From: Flavobacterium sp.
GTDB taxonomy: Bacteria; Bacteroidota; Bacteroidia; Flavobacteriales; Flavobacteriaceae
Reading direction: 5' to 3'
DNA length: 64,000 bases
NCBI RefSeq assembly: GCF_027490375.1
Contig: NZ_JAIXYH010000073.1
Location: forward strand, 1-64,000
Shown: positions 26,759 to 36,634 of the stretch, in pieces
Layout of the letters: each line of letters opens with the position of its first letter
How positions within the stretch are numbered: position 1 is the stretch's first letter
Made by a program: the position numbers and the translations under genes
Notes under the pieces: generated by a model
The model's database searches: none
The model's input: only the letters and a program-made list of their open reading frames with translations
Told to the model about the DNA's origin: nothing

Positions 26759-27612
26759 AGTATTTACTGGCTTTAGTAGCTGTTTTATTTTTAGCAACCA
26801 GCTGCAAATCGAAACAAAATTTAGTGCGAACCACCAAAACGGAACCGAAGATCAAAACCGTGAAAACAAAGCCGGTTGCTCAGAGTACTTCAAACCAGTC
26901 GCAAACCACTAAACCAAATAATTCGAAGAAAACGGAAACCATTGTATCGACATCAAATACTGTGGTGTACACCGAAGTAGTGCAATCGTACGTGAACGAT
27001 TTCAAAGACGTTGCCATGTCGAACATGCGTACTTACGGTATTCCGGCGAGTATAATCTTGGCTCAAGGAATTTTGGAGTCGGGAGCGGGTAGAGGTCGGC
27101 TGGCGGTTGAAGCCAACAATCATTTCGGAATTAAATGTCATAAAGATTGGACCGGCGAGAGTGTTCGTCACGACGACGACAGTGAGCAAGAGTGTTTCAG
27201 AAAATACAATGATGCCAGTGAATCGTATCGGGATCATGCCGTTTTCCTGACAGGAAGACAACGCTATGCTTCGTTATTTCAATTAGAGAAGAACGATTAC
27301 GAAGCTTGGGCACGCGGCTTAAAAAATGCAGGTTATGCCACCGATCCGAAATACCCAGAGAAGTTAATTTCGTATATAGAACGGTACGAGTTGGCGCAAT
27401 ACGATGCGGCTGTTTTAGGTAAAAATTACATTCCGAACCAGGCACCTAGCGAATCGATTGCCTACAGCGACAGCGATTATTATGAAGTGCAAAAAGGCGA
27501 TACGTTGTATTCGATTTCAAAGCGGTTCGGACTCAGTGTTGAGGAATTAAAATCAAAAAATAATTTGGCAGACAATGCGATTGCTGTCGGACAAAAAATT
27601 AAAATCAAATAA
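26755..27612 (+). CDS. Glucosaminidase-LysM cell wall hydrolase
   Basis: This 285-residue protein has a lipoprotein signal peptide (lipobox LATSCKS) and a Lys/Thr-rich linker (about 20-65). The glucosaminidase domain (about 75-215) starts with [19 protein letters not shown], the catalytic Glu being in QGILESG, and has [14 protein letters not shown] and [16 protein letters not shown]. One C-terminal LysM domain ([20 protein letters not shown]) binds peptidoglycan. It acts in the periplasm on the cell wall. It overlaps its neighbours by 4 nt (upstream) and 1 nt (hemL, downstream). Confidence 0.93.
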   Translation: MKYLLALVAVLFLATSCKSKQNLVRTTKTEPKIKTVKTKPVAQSTSNQSQTTKPNNSKKTETIVSTSNTVVYTEVVQSYVNDFKDVAMSNMRTYGIPASIILAQGILESGAGRGRLAVEANNHFGIKCHKDWTGESVRHDDDSEQECFRKYNDASESYRDHAVFLTGRQRYASLFQLEKNDYEAWARGLKNAGYATDPKYPEKLISYIERYELAQYDAAVLGKNYIPNQAPSESIAYSDSDYYEVQKGDTLYSISKRFGLSVEELKSKNNLADNAIAVGQKIKIK

Positions 27613-28898
27613 TGGAATACAAAAGGAGTAGTGCTTTATTTATTGAAGCGCAACAGTATATTCCGGGAGGTGTAAACTCTCCGGTACGAGCATTTAAAGC
27701 GGTTGGCGGACATCCGATTTTTGTTAAATCGGCAAAAGGCGCTTATCTGTATGATGAAGATGGTAACCGATTGATTGATTATATTAACTCGTGGGGACCG
27801 ATGATCTTAGGACATGCCTACGAGCCCGTAGTGGAAGCTGTGATTGAAAAAGCAAAATCGGGAACTTCGTTTGGAATGCCCACGGAAATTGAAACTGAAA
27901 TCGCGAAACTAGCCATTGCAATGGTTCCAGGTATCGATAAAATTCGGTTTGTAAATTCCGGAACAGAGGCTTGTATGAGTGCTATTCGTTTGGCGCGCGG
28001 TTTTACTTCGAGAAACAAGATTATAAAATTTGCGGGCTGTTATCACGGGCATTCCGATTCGTTTTTAATTCAAGCCGGCAGTGGTGCTAGTACGTTTGGT
28101 ATGCCAAACAGTCCGGGTGTAACCGCTGGAACAGCACAAGATACGCTATTGGCAACATACAACGATGAAGCCAGTGTTCGCGAATTGTTTGCGGCCAATC
28201 CGAATGAAATTGCCGCACTAATTGTGGAGCCGGTGGCGGGTAATATGGGTTGCATTCCTCCTGCAGCAGGATTTTTACAGTTTTTGCGCGACATTTGTTC
28301 GGAGAATAATACGCTGTTGATTTTCGATGAGGTAATGACGGGCTTTCGATTAGCTAAAGGAGGCGTACAAGAGTTATACGGTATAACGGCCGATATTTGT
28401 TGCTTTGGAAAAGTAATTGGCGGCGGTTTGCCCGTAGGTGCATTTGCAGCTCGTCGGGAAATCATGGATTTTTTAGCACCAGTTGGACCAGTGTACCAAG
28501 CCGGAACATTGTCGGGCAATCCGTTGGCTATGGTTGCTGGACTAACGATGCTGCGTGCAATTAATTCCGATGCCGAGTTGTTTAAAAGGCTCGAGGAGAA
28601 ATGTGCGTATTTAGAAAACGGCTTGCGTGAGGCATTTTCAGAAACTGCGATTCCGTTTACTATAAATCGGGTTGGATCGATGATTTCAATTCACTTCGCC
28701 AAGGAAAGTGTTGTTGATTTTGCCACTGCAAAGCTCGGCGATAACGAGTGGTTCAAAAAGTTCTTTCACGGCATGCTGCAGGAAGGCGTTTACATTGCAC
28801 CTTCGGCTTACGAAAGTTGGTTTTTAACCGACGCTTTAACGTACGAAGATTTAGATTATACGATTACGGCGGCGAAGAAAGTCGCGGCAGAGATGTAA
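27612..28898 (+). CDS. hemL: Glutamate-1-semialdehyde 2,1-aminomutase
   Basis: This 428-residue PLP enzyme of the C5 haem pathway converts glutamate-1-semialdehyde to 5-aminolevulinate. The start [18 protein letters not shown], the motif [20 protein letters not shown], and the PLP lysine in [15 protein letters not shown] are diagnostic. Length is typical. Its ATG overlaps the TAA of the glucosaminidase gene by 1 nt, so haem synthesis and a wall hydrolase are translated from one mRNA. A perfect terminator follows 30 nt later. Confidence 0.97.
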   Translation: MEYKRSSALFIEAQQYIPGGVNSPVRAFKAVGGHPIFVKSAKGAYLYDEDGNRLIDYINSWGPMILGHAYEPVVEAVIEKAKSGTSFGMPTEIETEIAKLAIAMVPGIDKIRFVNSGTEACMSAIRLARGFTSRNKIIKFAGCYHGHSDSFLIQAGSGASTFGMPNSPGVTAGTAQDTLLATYNDEASVRELFAANPNEIAALIVEPVAGNMGCIPPAAGFLQFLRDICSENNTLLIFDEVMTGFRLAKGGVQELYGITADICCFGKVIGGGLPVGAFAARREIMDFLAPVGPVYQAGTLSGNPLAMVAGLTMLRAINSDAELFKRLEEKCAYLENGLREAFSETAIPFTINRVGSMISIHFAKESVVDFATAKLGDNEWFKKFFHGMLQEGVYIAPSAYESWFLTDALTYEDLDYTITAAKKVAAEM

Positions 28899-28927
28899 CA
28901 AAAAGCTGTTTTATGGCGATATGAAAC

Positions 28928-28957
28928 AAAAAAGGCGGTCAATCGACCGCCTTTTTT
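28928..28957. terminator. Bidirectional intrinsic terminator
   Basis: A perfect 13-bp stem, AAAAAAGGCGGTC / GACCGCCTTTTTT, has the loop AATC. Poly-A on the left and poly-T on the right allow use by hemL and by the convergent gene, whose stop codon lies inside the T tract. Confidence 0.92.
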
Positions 28958-29324
28958 AATGAGTTAAATTATGGAATACTTGCTGGTTTGCTTTCAACTT
29001 CTCATACTGGTCGTTTGGAAGAGAAGCTTCTAGTTTTCTCGCAATGGTTTGATAGATAATTTCTTTACGTTCGTCACTAGCACCCGCAGCTTCATTTAAA
29101 AGACGGTATTTGGTAGTAAAAAGTTCTTTGAACATTTCTTTTTGCGGTTCTGTAAGAGATAGTACAGAAGTCATTTCCGCAAGATTAGATTCAACTTTTT
29201 TAATATCTACACCTTTTGAAGTTGCCGTTTGACTAGTAGCTAGTTTTGTTACTATTGGTGCTGCTTTTTGTGCCATTCCTGCTAGGGAGAACATCATAAA
29301 GCTAAGTAATGCAAGTTTTTTCAT
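28956..29324 (-). CDS. Small secreted helical protein
   Basis: This protein of about 122 residues starts MKKLALLSFMMFSLAGMAQ, a clear signal peptide. A helical body (about 45-120) follows with Leu/Glu-rich heptads and LTEPQKEMFKELF, resembling the LTxxQ motif of Spy/CpxP-like periplasmic proteins. The upstream in-frame residues MAFFKSKNV precede the signal and are not used. It lies 53 nt downstream of the similar gene at 29378-29839; together they may form a periplasmic stress-response pair. Exact function is unknown. Confidence 0.72.
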   Translation of the reverse strand: MKKLALLSFMMFSLAGMAQKAAPIVTKLATSQTATSKGVDIKKVESNLAEMTSVLSLTEPQKEMFKELFTTKYRLLNEAAGASDERKEIIYQTIARKLEASLPNDQYEKLKANQQVFHNLTH

Positions 29325-29377
29325 AACGTTTTTCGATTTAAAGAAAGCCAAATCTAAAGAAATTATTTTAGATACAA

Positions 29378-29839
29378 TTAATCTTGTGGCTCATTTAGTG
29401 CAGGTTCTGCATTTTTTCCTCTACGTCGGTCTGACAGTTTTTTCTCCATCTTATCCGCTCTTTTGTCGCGCGTTGCTTCCCACTTGGCAAATTGTTCCGG
29501 TTTTAGAATCTTTTTCATTTGGTCGCGAAGCGCAATTTTTTCGTCAAGGATTTTGTTCTTCATGTCGAAACGATCTTGCTCGGTTGGCTTTACGCCCGAC
29601 TTTCTTTTAGCGATTAATTCTTCGCGAGTAGCTTCTCTTTTCTTTTCCGCTTCAAGGAAAACTTGTTTAATCTCCTTTTGCTGAGCGGCAGTTAGATCGA
29701 GCTGCAATGTCAATTCCTTAACACGCAATTCGGTGCGTTGCTCGGGTGTTAGCGGCGCTTTGCGGGTTTTAACTTCTTTCTCTTGAGCGAAGCCTACGAA
29801 ACTCGTAAGTACAATCGCAATCATCAATAGTTTTTTCAT
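29378..29839 (-). CDS. Spy/CpxP-like secreted protein
   Basis: This 153-residue protein has a signal peptide (MKKLLMIAIVLTSFVGFAQ). A highly charged helical domain carries two LTxxQ-type motifs: APLTPEQRTELRVKELT and LDLTAAQQKEIKQVF, then LKPEQFAKWEATRDKR. Proteins of this type bind unfolded proteins or metals in the periplasm and are often linked to envelope stress. It ends with a Lys/Arg-rich, then acidic tail. It is in the same orientation as the small gene after it and as lysS before it (49 nt). Confidence 0.82.
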   Translation of the reverse strand: MKKLLMIAIVLTSFVGFAQEKEVKTRKAPLTPEQRTELRVKELTLQLDLTAAQQKEIKQVFLEAEKKREATREELIAKRKSGVKPTEQDRFDMKNKILDEKIALRDQMKKILKPEQFAKWEATRDKRADKMEKKLSDRRRGKNAEPALNEPQD

Positions 29840-29888
29840 CTGCTTAAAAATTAAATATATGTCTATGACGATTTCATTTTCAAAAGGT

Positions 29889-31601
29889 TTAATGTTCAGC
29901 TTTTAATTCAAAGTATTTTTCTTCTCCTTCAGTAACTACACCAATTAAACCTAACTTCGTTAAGTTCTTGGTGTATTGATCCCATTTTTTGCCAGACAAT
30001 TCCGCTTTTCCTTTCAATTCAGAAATAAGCAACTTCCCTTCCGCTTGTTGTAGCAGGTCTAAAAGATGCTGCTCTTCAATGTGCAATTCAATAGTTTTTT
30101 TCTGTTTTTCAGGACGCATTTGCGGAAAGAAAAGCACTTCCTGAATCGAAGTATTGTCGGTTAAGAACATGATTAGTCGATCCATACCTATTCCCAAACC
30201 TGAAGTAGGAGGCATGCCGTACTCCAAAGCTCGTAGAAAATCTTCGTCGATAAATTGTGTTGCTTCCACATCGCCTTTTTCAGCCAAACGCAGTTGCTCT
30301 TCGAAGCGCTCACGCTGATCAATCGGGTCGTTTAATTCCGAATAGGCATTGGCAATTTCTTTTCCACAAACCATCAACTCAAAACGCTCAGTCAACTCCG
30401 GATTTTCGCGGTGTTTTTTGCACAGCGGCGACATCTCAATCGGATAATCCGTAATAAATGTAGGTTGAATAAAATTCCCTTCGCAAAACGCGCCAAAAAT
30501 TTCGTCGATCAGTTTTCCTTTACCCATGGTGCCATCCACTTCAATACCCATACTTTTGGCAGCCTCGTATAATTCTTGCTCCGATTTTCCAGAAATATCA
30601 AATTGGGTAAATTTCAAAATGGCATCGCGCATGCTAATTCGCGGGTACGGCGCCTTAAAATCGACATCCATACCGTTGAAAGTCGTTTTTGTAGTTCCGT
30701 TAACCGCAATCGCACAATGCTCGAGTAATTTTTCGGTAAACGACATCATCCAATTGTAGTCTTTGTAGGCTACGTAAATTTCCATAGCGGTAAACTCCGG
30801 ATTGTGCGTACGGTCCATTCCTTCGTTCCGGAAATTCTTCGAAAATTCGTAAACTCCCTCAAAACCGCCCACAATGAGTCGCTTTAAGTACAACTCGTTT
30901 GCAATACGCATGTACAGTGGCACATCAAGTGCATTGTGGTGCGTAATAAACGGTCGTGCGGCAGCCCCACCTGGGATAGGTTGTAAAATAGGAGTTTCTA
31001 CTTCTAAATATCCTTTTTCGTTAAAGAAACTGCGCATCGCATTAAAAAGTTTTGTGCGCTTAATGAAGGTTTCTTTAACGTGATCGTTTACGGTTAAATC
31101 AACGTATCTTCTGCGGTACCGCAATTCGGCATCGCTAAAGGCATCGTGTACTTTTCCATCGGCGTCGGTTTTAACCACCGGCAACGGGCGAAGTGCTTTT
31201 GAAAGAACGGTCAGCTCAGTAGCATGTACCGAAATCTCACCTACCTGCGTTTTAAAAACAGTTCCTTTTATTCCGATGAAATCTCCTAAATCCAGTAAGC
31301 GTTTAAAGACTACGTTATAGGCATTAGCGGCTTCATCAGTCGAAATATCATCTCGAGAAATGTATACTTGAATACGTCCTGTCGCATCTTTAAGTTCTGC
31401 AAACGATGCCTTCCCCATGATGCGTTTACCCATCAAACGACCGGCAATGGTTACTTCTTTCCCCGCCAGGGCGTCGTAGTTATTAAGGATTTCTTCCGCG
31501 TAAGCGTTGGTGTGAAAGGCCGCCGCTGGAAACGGATCGATATTTAGCTTTTTAAGTTCTTGTAGTGCTTCTCTGCGAAGTATTTCCTGTTCTGAAAGCA
31601 T
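29889..31601 (-). CDS. lysS: Lysine--tRNA ligase (class II)
   Basis: This protein of about 570 residues has an N-terminal OB-fold anticodon-binding domain (about 55-160). Class II motif 2 is FRNEGMDRTHNPEFTAMEIY and motif 3 is SGLGIGMDRLIM. Bacterial LysRS is usually near 500; this one has a C-terminal extension (about 500-570) with a winged-helix-like EEKYFELKAEH end, as in other flavobacteria. I start at MLSEQEILRREAL; an upstream TTG at 31619 would add six residues but lies inside the promoter box. Confidence 0.95.
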   Translation of the reverse strand: MLSEQEILRREALQELKKLNIDPFPAAAFHTNAYAEEILNNYDALAGKEVTIAGRLMGKRIMGKASFAELKDATGRIQVYISRDDISTDEAANAYNVVFKRLLDLGDFIGIKGTVFKTQVGEISVHATELTVLSKALRPLPVVKTDADGKVHDAFSDAELRYRRRYVDLTVNDHVKETFIKRTKLFNAMRSFFNEKGYLEVETPILQPIPGGAAARPFITHHNALDVPLYMRIANELYLKRLIVGGFEGVYEFSKNFRNEGMDRTHNPEFTAMEIYVAYKDYNWMMSFTEKLLEHCAIAVNGTTKTTFNGMDVDFKAPYPRISMRDAILKFTQFDISGKSEQELYEAAKSMGIEVDGTMGKGKLIDEIFGAFCEGNFIQPTFITDYPIEMSPLCKKHRENPELTERFELMVCGKEIANAYSELNDPIDQRERFEEQLRLAEKGDVEATQFIDEDFLRALEYGMPPTSGLGIGMDRLIMFLTDNTSIQEVLFFPQMRPEKQKKTIELHIEEQHLLDLLQQAEGKLLISELKGKAELSGKKWDQYTKNLTKLGLIGVVTEGEEKYFELKAEH

Positions 31602-31616
31602 GGAATAAATTTTTTG

Positions 31617-31624
31617 CAAAGATA
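31617..31624 (-). promoter_or_regulatory. Probable lysS -7 box (TATCTTTG)
   Basis: On the complement, TATCTTTG matches the consensus and ends 15 nt before the lysS ATG, giving a leader of about 11 nt. Confidence 0.6.
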
Positions 31625-31724
31625 GCTTTTAAGCTCGCGGCTGCAAAACCCAAAGCACGGATAAATTGAGTAGTAAAATCTTTAGGGTAATTGATTCATT
31701 TTCAATTGGATTGTCTGTTTTATC

Positions 31725-31890
31725 AGGGCGGCTTTTCGCGCTGTTCGTTGCAATACCGCCTTGCCGTACCGGTTTGGGCTGTTTTTCGAGTCAGCTTCCT
31801 TTGGTCGCTGGTCTCAAAACGCCCGCACACGGCACGGTTGCGGCTTTATTTCCACTACCATCACGGCCGCGGCAATCGTTGCTAGGAAGC
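31725..31890 (+). repeat. Dispersed hairpin element, copy 4
   Basis: The 5' module GGCGGCTTTTCGCGCTGTTC is followed by GTTGCAATAC. The core TTCCTTTGGTCGC lies at 31796-31808, and the 3' part is TTTCCACTACCATCACGGCC. Arms GGGCTGTTTTTCGAG and CTCAAAACGCCCG pair around the core. It lies between the divergent lysS and lipB genes. Confidence 0.77.
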
Positions 31891-31939
31891 GTATTGTGAA
31901 ACTTGTTAGAAAGTTATTTTTTTCTTGTGTTTTTTTTGG

Positions 31940-31957
31940 ATTTAAAATATTTTAAAT
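31940..31957. repeat. Perfect 18-bp palindrome
   Basis: ATTTAAAATATTTTAAAT is its own reverse complement. It lies 16 bp before a second perfect palindrome and about 110 bp before the lipB promoter. It could be an operator; its AT content makes chance more likely than for the second one. Confidence 0.6.
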
Positions 31958-31973
31958 CAATATCTTATACGAG

Positions 31974-31991
31974 GTAATATTGCAATATTAC
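31974..31991. repeat. Perfect 18-bp palindrome
   Basis: GTAATATTGCAATATTAC is its own reverse complement. It is a candidate dimeric regulator-binding site about 76 bp upstream of the lipB -7 box. Confidence 0.65.
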
Positions 31992-32067
31992 AAGTGTTAA
32001 AATTTAATAGAAAAGTAGCTAATTTTTCAAAAGCATTATCGTCAAAAACAGAATGAATTAGGATTCG

Positions 32068-32075
32068 TAACTTTG
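32068..32075 (+). promoter_or_regulatory. lipB -7 box TAACTTTG abutting the ATG
   Basis: The box fits TAnnTTTG and ends 4 nt before the lipB ATG, so the mRNA is predicted to be leaderless. Confidence 0.62.
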
Positions 32076-32079
32076 CAGC

Positions 32080-32793
32080 ATGCAAGTACTCCAAAACAAA
32101 AAAGTTCTATTAACCGATTTAGGTTCGAAAGATTACAAGGAAACATGGGATTTACAGGAGCAGATTTTTCAGCAAATCGTTTCGCAAAAATTAGCAAATC
32201 GTTCAGGAGTCTATCAACCTACGAGAAATCAGTTGTTATTTGTGGAACATCCGCATGTGTATACTTTAGGCAAAAGTGGTGATTTTGAAAATTTACTGTT
32301 GTCGGAAGAGCAATTAACTCGAATTGGAGCTACATTTTATAAGATTAATCGGGGAGGCGACATCACCTATCACGGTCCGGGGCAACTGGTTGGTTATCCG
32401 ATTTTAGATTTGGAGAACTTCTTCACAGATATTCACAAGTACTTACGTTTGTTGGAAGAAGCAGTAATCGCTGTTATCGGACATTACGGTTTAAAAGGAC
32501 AACGATCGTCGGGTGAAACAGGCGTATGGCTCGATCCCGACACTAAATTTGCGCGGAAAATCTGTGCCATGGGAGTTCGAGCTTCGCGTTGGGTTACCAT
32601 GCACGGTTTTGCCTTGAACGTAAATGTCGATGTAGGTTATTTCGATCACATCATTCCTTGTGGAATTAGAGGTAAAGGTGTTACCTCTTTGCAAAACGAA
32701 CTAGGAGTTACTCAGGTTCCTATAGAAGAAGTAAAAGCCTTGTTTTTGAAATTTTTCCAGCAGTATTTCGAAGCCGAAATCGTTACCAATTAA
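32080..32793 (+). CDS. lipB: Lipoyl(octanoyl) transferase
   Basis: This 237-residue cytosolic enzyme transfers octanoate from acyl carrier protein to lipoyl domains. It shows FVEHPHVYTLGKSG, the family motif GGDITYHGPGQLVGYPI, and the active-site Cys and Lys in IIPCGIRGKGVTSL. Length is typical. The start is supported by homologous N-termini (a short peptide, then LLTDLGSKDYKE). It overlaps the convergent rnhB gene by 11 nt. Confidence 0.96.
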   Translation: MQVLQNKKVLLTDLGSKDYKETWDLQEQIFQQIVSQKLANRSGVYQPTRNQLLFVEHPHVYTLGKSGDFENLLLSEEQLTRIGATFYKINRGGDITYHGPGQLVGYPILDLENFFTDIHKYLRLLEEAVIAVIGHYGLKGQRSSGETGVWLDPDTKFARKICAMGVRASRWVTMHGFALNVNVDVGYFDHIIPCGIRGKGVTSLQNELGVTQVPIEEVKALFLKFFQQYFEAEIVTN

Positions 32794-33385
32794 GAGGAAG
32801 TTCTGGGTCGGGCAGTAGTTGGAAGGTTTTTCGGTGATGCTCAGTAATCCCAAAGTCGCGAATTCCTTGTCGATGTTTCGGGGTTGGATATCCCATGTTT
32901 TTGTGCCAGTCGTATTCTGGATAGGCCTTTGCGGCTTGTTGCATATAGTCGTCTCGATAGGTTTTAGCTAAGATAGAAGCCGCTGCGATATTCATGTATG
33001 TCGCATCCCCTTTTATAATGGTTTTATGAGGAATGTCTTTATATTTTTTAAATCGGTTGCCATCAATTAATAGGTGTTGAGGTTCAACAGCAAGGTTTTC
33101 TATGGCTCGATGCATGGCTAATATCGATGCGTTCAGGATATTGAATGCTTCAATTTCTTCGACGCTTGCCCAGGCAACTGCGAAGGCTATGGCTTCTTTT
33201 TCGATGATCTCACGCAGTTGAAATCGCTGATTAGCGGTTAATTTTTTAGAATCGTTCAATAATTTACTCTCGAATTGTGGAGGCAGAATTACCGCCGCTG
33301 CTGTTACAGGTCCAGCAAGACAACCTCTTCCAGCTTCATCGATACCAGCTTCAAGAAGATGGCTTAAATGATTTGATTTTAGCAT
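32783..33385 (-). CDS. rnhB: Ribonuclease HII
   Basis: This 200-residue endonuclease removes ribonucleotides and RNA:DNA hybrids. The catalytic signature AGIDEAGRGCLAGPVTAAAV has the Asp-Glu pair. Further acidic ligands lie in LLIDGNRF and the HKTIIKGDA region. The C-terminal MGYPTPKHRQGI is typical. Its 3' end overlaps lipB by 11 nt in the convergent orientation, so antisense contact of the transcripts is expected. Confidence 0.96.
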   Translation of the reverse strand: MLKSNHLSHLLEAGIDEAGRGCLAGPVTAAAVILPPQFESKLLNDSKKLTANQRFQLREIIEKEAIAFAVAWASVEEIEAFNILNASILAMHRAIENLAVEPQHLLIDGNRFKKYKDIPHKTIIKGDATYMNIAAASILAKTYRDDYMQQAAKAYPEYDWHKNMGYPTPKHRQGIRDFGITEHHRKTFQLLPDPELPLNW

Positions 33386-33589
33386 AACTAATTGAATAAG
33401 AGCTTTAAAATGTTAAAAAACTTCATAGAGCGCAACCTTTTTTTTAAATATACTCTTGTTAACATAGTTATTCAAAATTATGAACCTTAGCTTGGAAATA
33501 AGTTAATTTTTCGCAATAAAAGGCTTTATGTTGTGTAATTAAGAAATTATTATGAAGTTTGCGGAATAACTAATTCAAATTAATTAAAT

Positions 33590-36500
33590 ATGAAATCAAG
33601 ATTAAAGTGGTTTCTGACATTACTGATCGGATTTTCTCTTCAGTTTGCTTATTCGCAGGAACGAACCATTAAGGGTACAGTCTCTGAGGGACCTATGCCG
33701 CTTCCCGGAGCAAATGTTATTGTGAAGGAGACGAAGAAAACAGCCGTAACAGATTTTGATGGAAACTATTCTATCCAAGCAGCGACGGGGCAAACTTTAG
33801 TTTTCTCTTTTACTGGATTAGCTACCCAAGAAATTAAGGTAGGTAACGCGTCTACAATTAATGTAACCATGAAAGAATCTGCAGAGATTCTTCAAGACGT
33901 TGTCATTGACTACGGATTCGTAAACACGAGTAAGAATAAAGTAAATTCTGCTACAGCAGTAATCTCAGGTAAAGAGTTGGAAAAATTCTCCAGCGTCGTT
34001 TCCATAGACAATGCTTTGCAAGGTAAAGTTGCAGGTGTTCAAGTAGTTGCTGCTTCTGGTCGTCCAGGACAGGCTGCTAGAGTTGTAATTCGAGGTGTAA
34101 ATGGTCCAGATGGATCTTCTAATCCGCTGTACGTAGTTGATGGTATTTATATGAATGCTACCGAAATGACCGCGATTAATCCTGCTGATATTGAAACGCA
34201 GGTGGTTCTGAAGGATGCTGCCTCAGCAGCCCTCTATGGTTCTAGAGGAGGTAATGGTGTAATTGTAATTACAACTAAAAAAGGTAGAGAAGGTCGTACA
34301 AGCTTTTCGATCAACAGTAGTTATGGTAGATCAGAACGAGTGGATGATAACTTTGCGGTAATGAACGCTCGTCAATATTTGGCATTAGGAGAAAAATATC
34401 GCGCAGCTGGAATTACTTCGATTCCTGCAAGAACACCACAACAGCAAGCGATCTTGATTGCAAACGGAACTTCTTGGGAAAATGAAATTTTCAGAGAAGG
34501 TACAATCCGCTCAACGCAATTTCAAGTTACTAGCGCAGATGCAGATACAAATTTCCTTGCCTCTTTCGTAACAGACAGTAACGACGGTTTGGTTCGTCCT
34601 TGGAATGGACAAGAGCGTCTTACAGGTCGTATTAAAGTTGATCAAAAATTGAAACATGGCATGTTTGTCGGAGCAAACGTAGCGATGTCTTATCAGAGCG
34701 ACGACCGTCCAAGAGAATCATTTAACGTGCTTTCTCCTGTTTTTACAGCTTATGGTTCTGTGCCAATTATTCCGGTTTTTCAAACGAACGATGATGGTAC
34801 TTTAGTACGCGACGCAAATGGCAATCCACTTTACAACAGCGCTGGTTTACCAAATAACTTCTCGTATTTCGATATTTACGATAACTATTTTATCACCACA
34901 CGTCAATTTAGAATTTTCGGTGGTGTAAATGCCGGGGTAAATGATTTATTTATTAAAGGTTTGAACTTCAAGTCGGAATGGTCTGCTAATTACAATAGAG
35001 CCGTTTCAGAAACATTTGTGGTTCCAGGTTCAAATATCGCATCTGCTTTTGGTGTCGCAACCGGGTCAAAAGATGATGCTGGTTCTGATGATTTGGAATT
35101 TACTTGGATTAATACCTTGTCATATTCTAAAACATTCGCGGAAAAGCATGAAATTGCCGTAACCTTGTTTACTGAATTAAACCAAGGTAATACTTATAGT
35201 TACTCATTAGGATCTACAGGTTATCCGAATTCATTTTTACAAGTACAATCTTTAGGTGGTACACCAGTTGAAGCTAGTACTGATCGCTCTGATTTCCTAT
35301 TTACTGGGGGTGGTATCAACTTTAACTACTCTTACGATAATCGCTACTCCGTAACATTAGCTACTAGAAGAGACGGAAGTAGTTTCTTCGGTGTTGACAG
35401 AAGATACGGTAACTTCCCTGCGATCTCTTTGGGATGGAACATTATTAATGAGAAATTTATGCAAGGAAGTAAGATTTTCGACAACTTGAAGTTGAGAGTA
35501 TCTTATGGAGAAAGCGGTGTGATCACGGGTATTGGACAAACATATCCAACTACAAATGTTATTTTCCCGACTTACAACAACTTAAACGGTGCAGCTCCAT
35601 CTTTGAATTATTCATCTCCAACTTTAGGTTGGGCTTCCCGAATCAGTAGAAACGTAGGTGTCGAAATGAGCTTCTTGAAGCGTCGTCTTAATATTGTAGC
35701 TGACTACTTTTATGACACACGTTCTGACTTTTACTTTGCCGACAACCTTCCAGTTGAAGGTGGTTCTTACGGAAGAACAATCAACGCTGGTAAATTCTTA
35801 AACAGAGGTTTCGAGGTAACTATGGATGCAACCATTTTAAAAGCGAAAGATTTTTCTTGGAATATCTACGGTAACATAACTACTATAGATAATGAAATTC
35901 AGGATATTAACGGTCTTGAATTCCTTCCTGATACAAATGGTGATACCCGTAACGTTGTTGGAAACACACTTAATAACTACTTTTTGGTTCGTTACGCAGG
36001 TGTAAACCCAGCTAATGGTGAGCCTTTGTACTTAACAGCGGATGGAGAAGTGACCAATCGTTACGATGCTAATGATGCTGTAATACTTGATGGAAAGTCT
36101 CCGATTCCAACTTACTATGGTGGTTTTGGTACTTCTATTAATTACAAGAATTTCGATGTATCTGCAGATTTCGCTTACCAAGGCGGTAACTACATCTATA
36201 ATGTAGCAGAACTTGTTCTTACAGATCCTTCAAACTACGCAAACCAAAATATGCGTGTTGAGGCAGCAAATTTCTGGACTACGCCAGGACAAACAAATGT
36301 ATTGCCAAACCCAATAAATACAAACGGAACAATTCGTCCAATCGAAGGAACAGATCAGTTCTTACAAAAAGGTGATTTTATCCGTTTCAGAACATTAAAC
36401 ATCGGCTATACATTTGGTAAAGAAACCTTTGGTAAATTCCCTATCGATAAGTTTAGAGTTTATTTCCAAGGGCAAAACTTACATACATGGACAAACTTTA

Positions 36501-36622
36501 AGGGTGACCCAGAAGTTGGTTTCATGGGATTGGAAAGCACTGCTACACTTCCAGGATCTGCATACAGATGGGCGTATCCTAATGCTAAAATCATGTCATT
36601 CGGAATCCAGTTAAACTTCTAA
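33590..36622 (+). CDS. SusC/RagA-type TonB-dependent transporter
   Basis: This 1010-residue outer-membrane protein has a signal peptide (about 1-22) and a CarboxypepD_reg-like domain (about 25-105, ending VTMKESAEILQDVVIDYG, the TonB-box region). A plug domain (about 115-235) has DNALQGKVAGVQVVAASGRP, VVDGIY and the SusC signature SAALYGSRGGNGVIVITTKK. A 22-strand-type barrel ends with the aromatic FGIQLNF. It imports ligands captured by the SusD partner encoded 12 nt downstream. The substrate is not visible in the sequence; the neighbouring protease suggests peptides. Confidence 0.95.
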   Translation: MKSRLKWFLTLLIGFSLQFAYSQERTIKGTVSEGPMPLPGANVIVKETKKTAVTDFDGNYSIQAATGQTLVFSFTGLATQEIKVGNASTINVTMKESAEILQDVVIDYGFVNTSKNKVNSATAVISGKELEKFSSVVSIDNALQGKVAGVQVVAASGRPGQAARVVIRGVNGPDGSSNPLYVVDGIYMNATEMTAINPADIETQVVLKDAASAALYGSRGGNGVIVITTKKGREGRTSFSINSSYGRSERVDDNFAVMNARQYLALGEKYRAAGITSIPARTPQQQAILIANGTSWENEIFREGTIRSTQFQVTSADADTNFLASFVTDSNDGLVRPWNGQERLTGRIKVDQKLKHGMFVGANVAMSYQSDDRPRESFNVLSPVFTAYGSVPIIPVFQTNDDGTLVRDANGNPLYNSAGLPNNFSYFDIYDNYFITTRQFRIFGGVNAGVNDLFIKGLNFKSEWSANYNRAVSETFVVPGSNIASAFGVATGSKDDAGSDDLEFTWINTLSYSKTFAEKHEIAVTLFTELNQGNTYSYSLGSTGYPNSFLQVQSLGGTPVEASTDRSDFLFTGGGINFNYSYDNRYSVTLATRRDGSSFFGVDRRYGNFPAISLGWNIINEKFMQGSKIFDNLKLRVSYGESGVITGIGQTYPTTNVIFPTYNNLNGAAPSLNYSSPTLGWASRISRNVGVEMSFLKRRLNIVADYFYDTRSDFYFADNLPVEGGSYGRTINAGKFLNRGFEVTMDATILKAKDFSWNIYGNITTIDNEIQDINGLEFLPDTNGDTRNVVGNTLNNYFLVRYAGVNPANGEPLYLTADGEVTNRYDANDAVILDGKSPIPTYYGGFGTSINYKNFDVSADFAYQGGNYIYNVAELVLTDPSNYANQNMRVEAANFWTTPGQTNVLPNPINTNGTIRPIEGTDQFLQKGDFIRFRTLNIGYTFGKETFGKFPIDKFRVYFQGQNLHTWTNFKGDPEVGFMGLESTATLPGSAYRWAYPNAKIMSFGIQLNF

Positions 36623-36634
36623 TTTAATTCAAAG

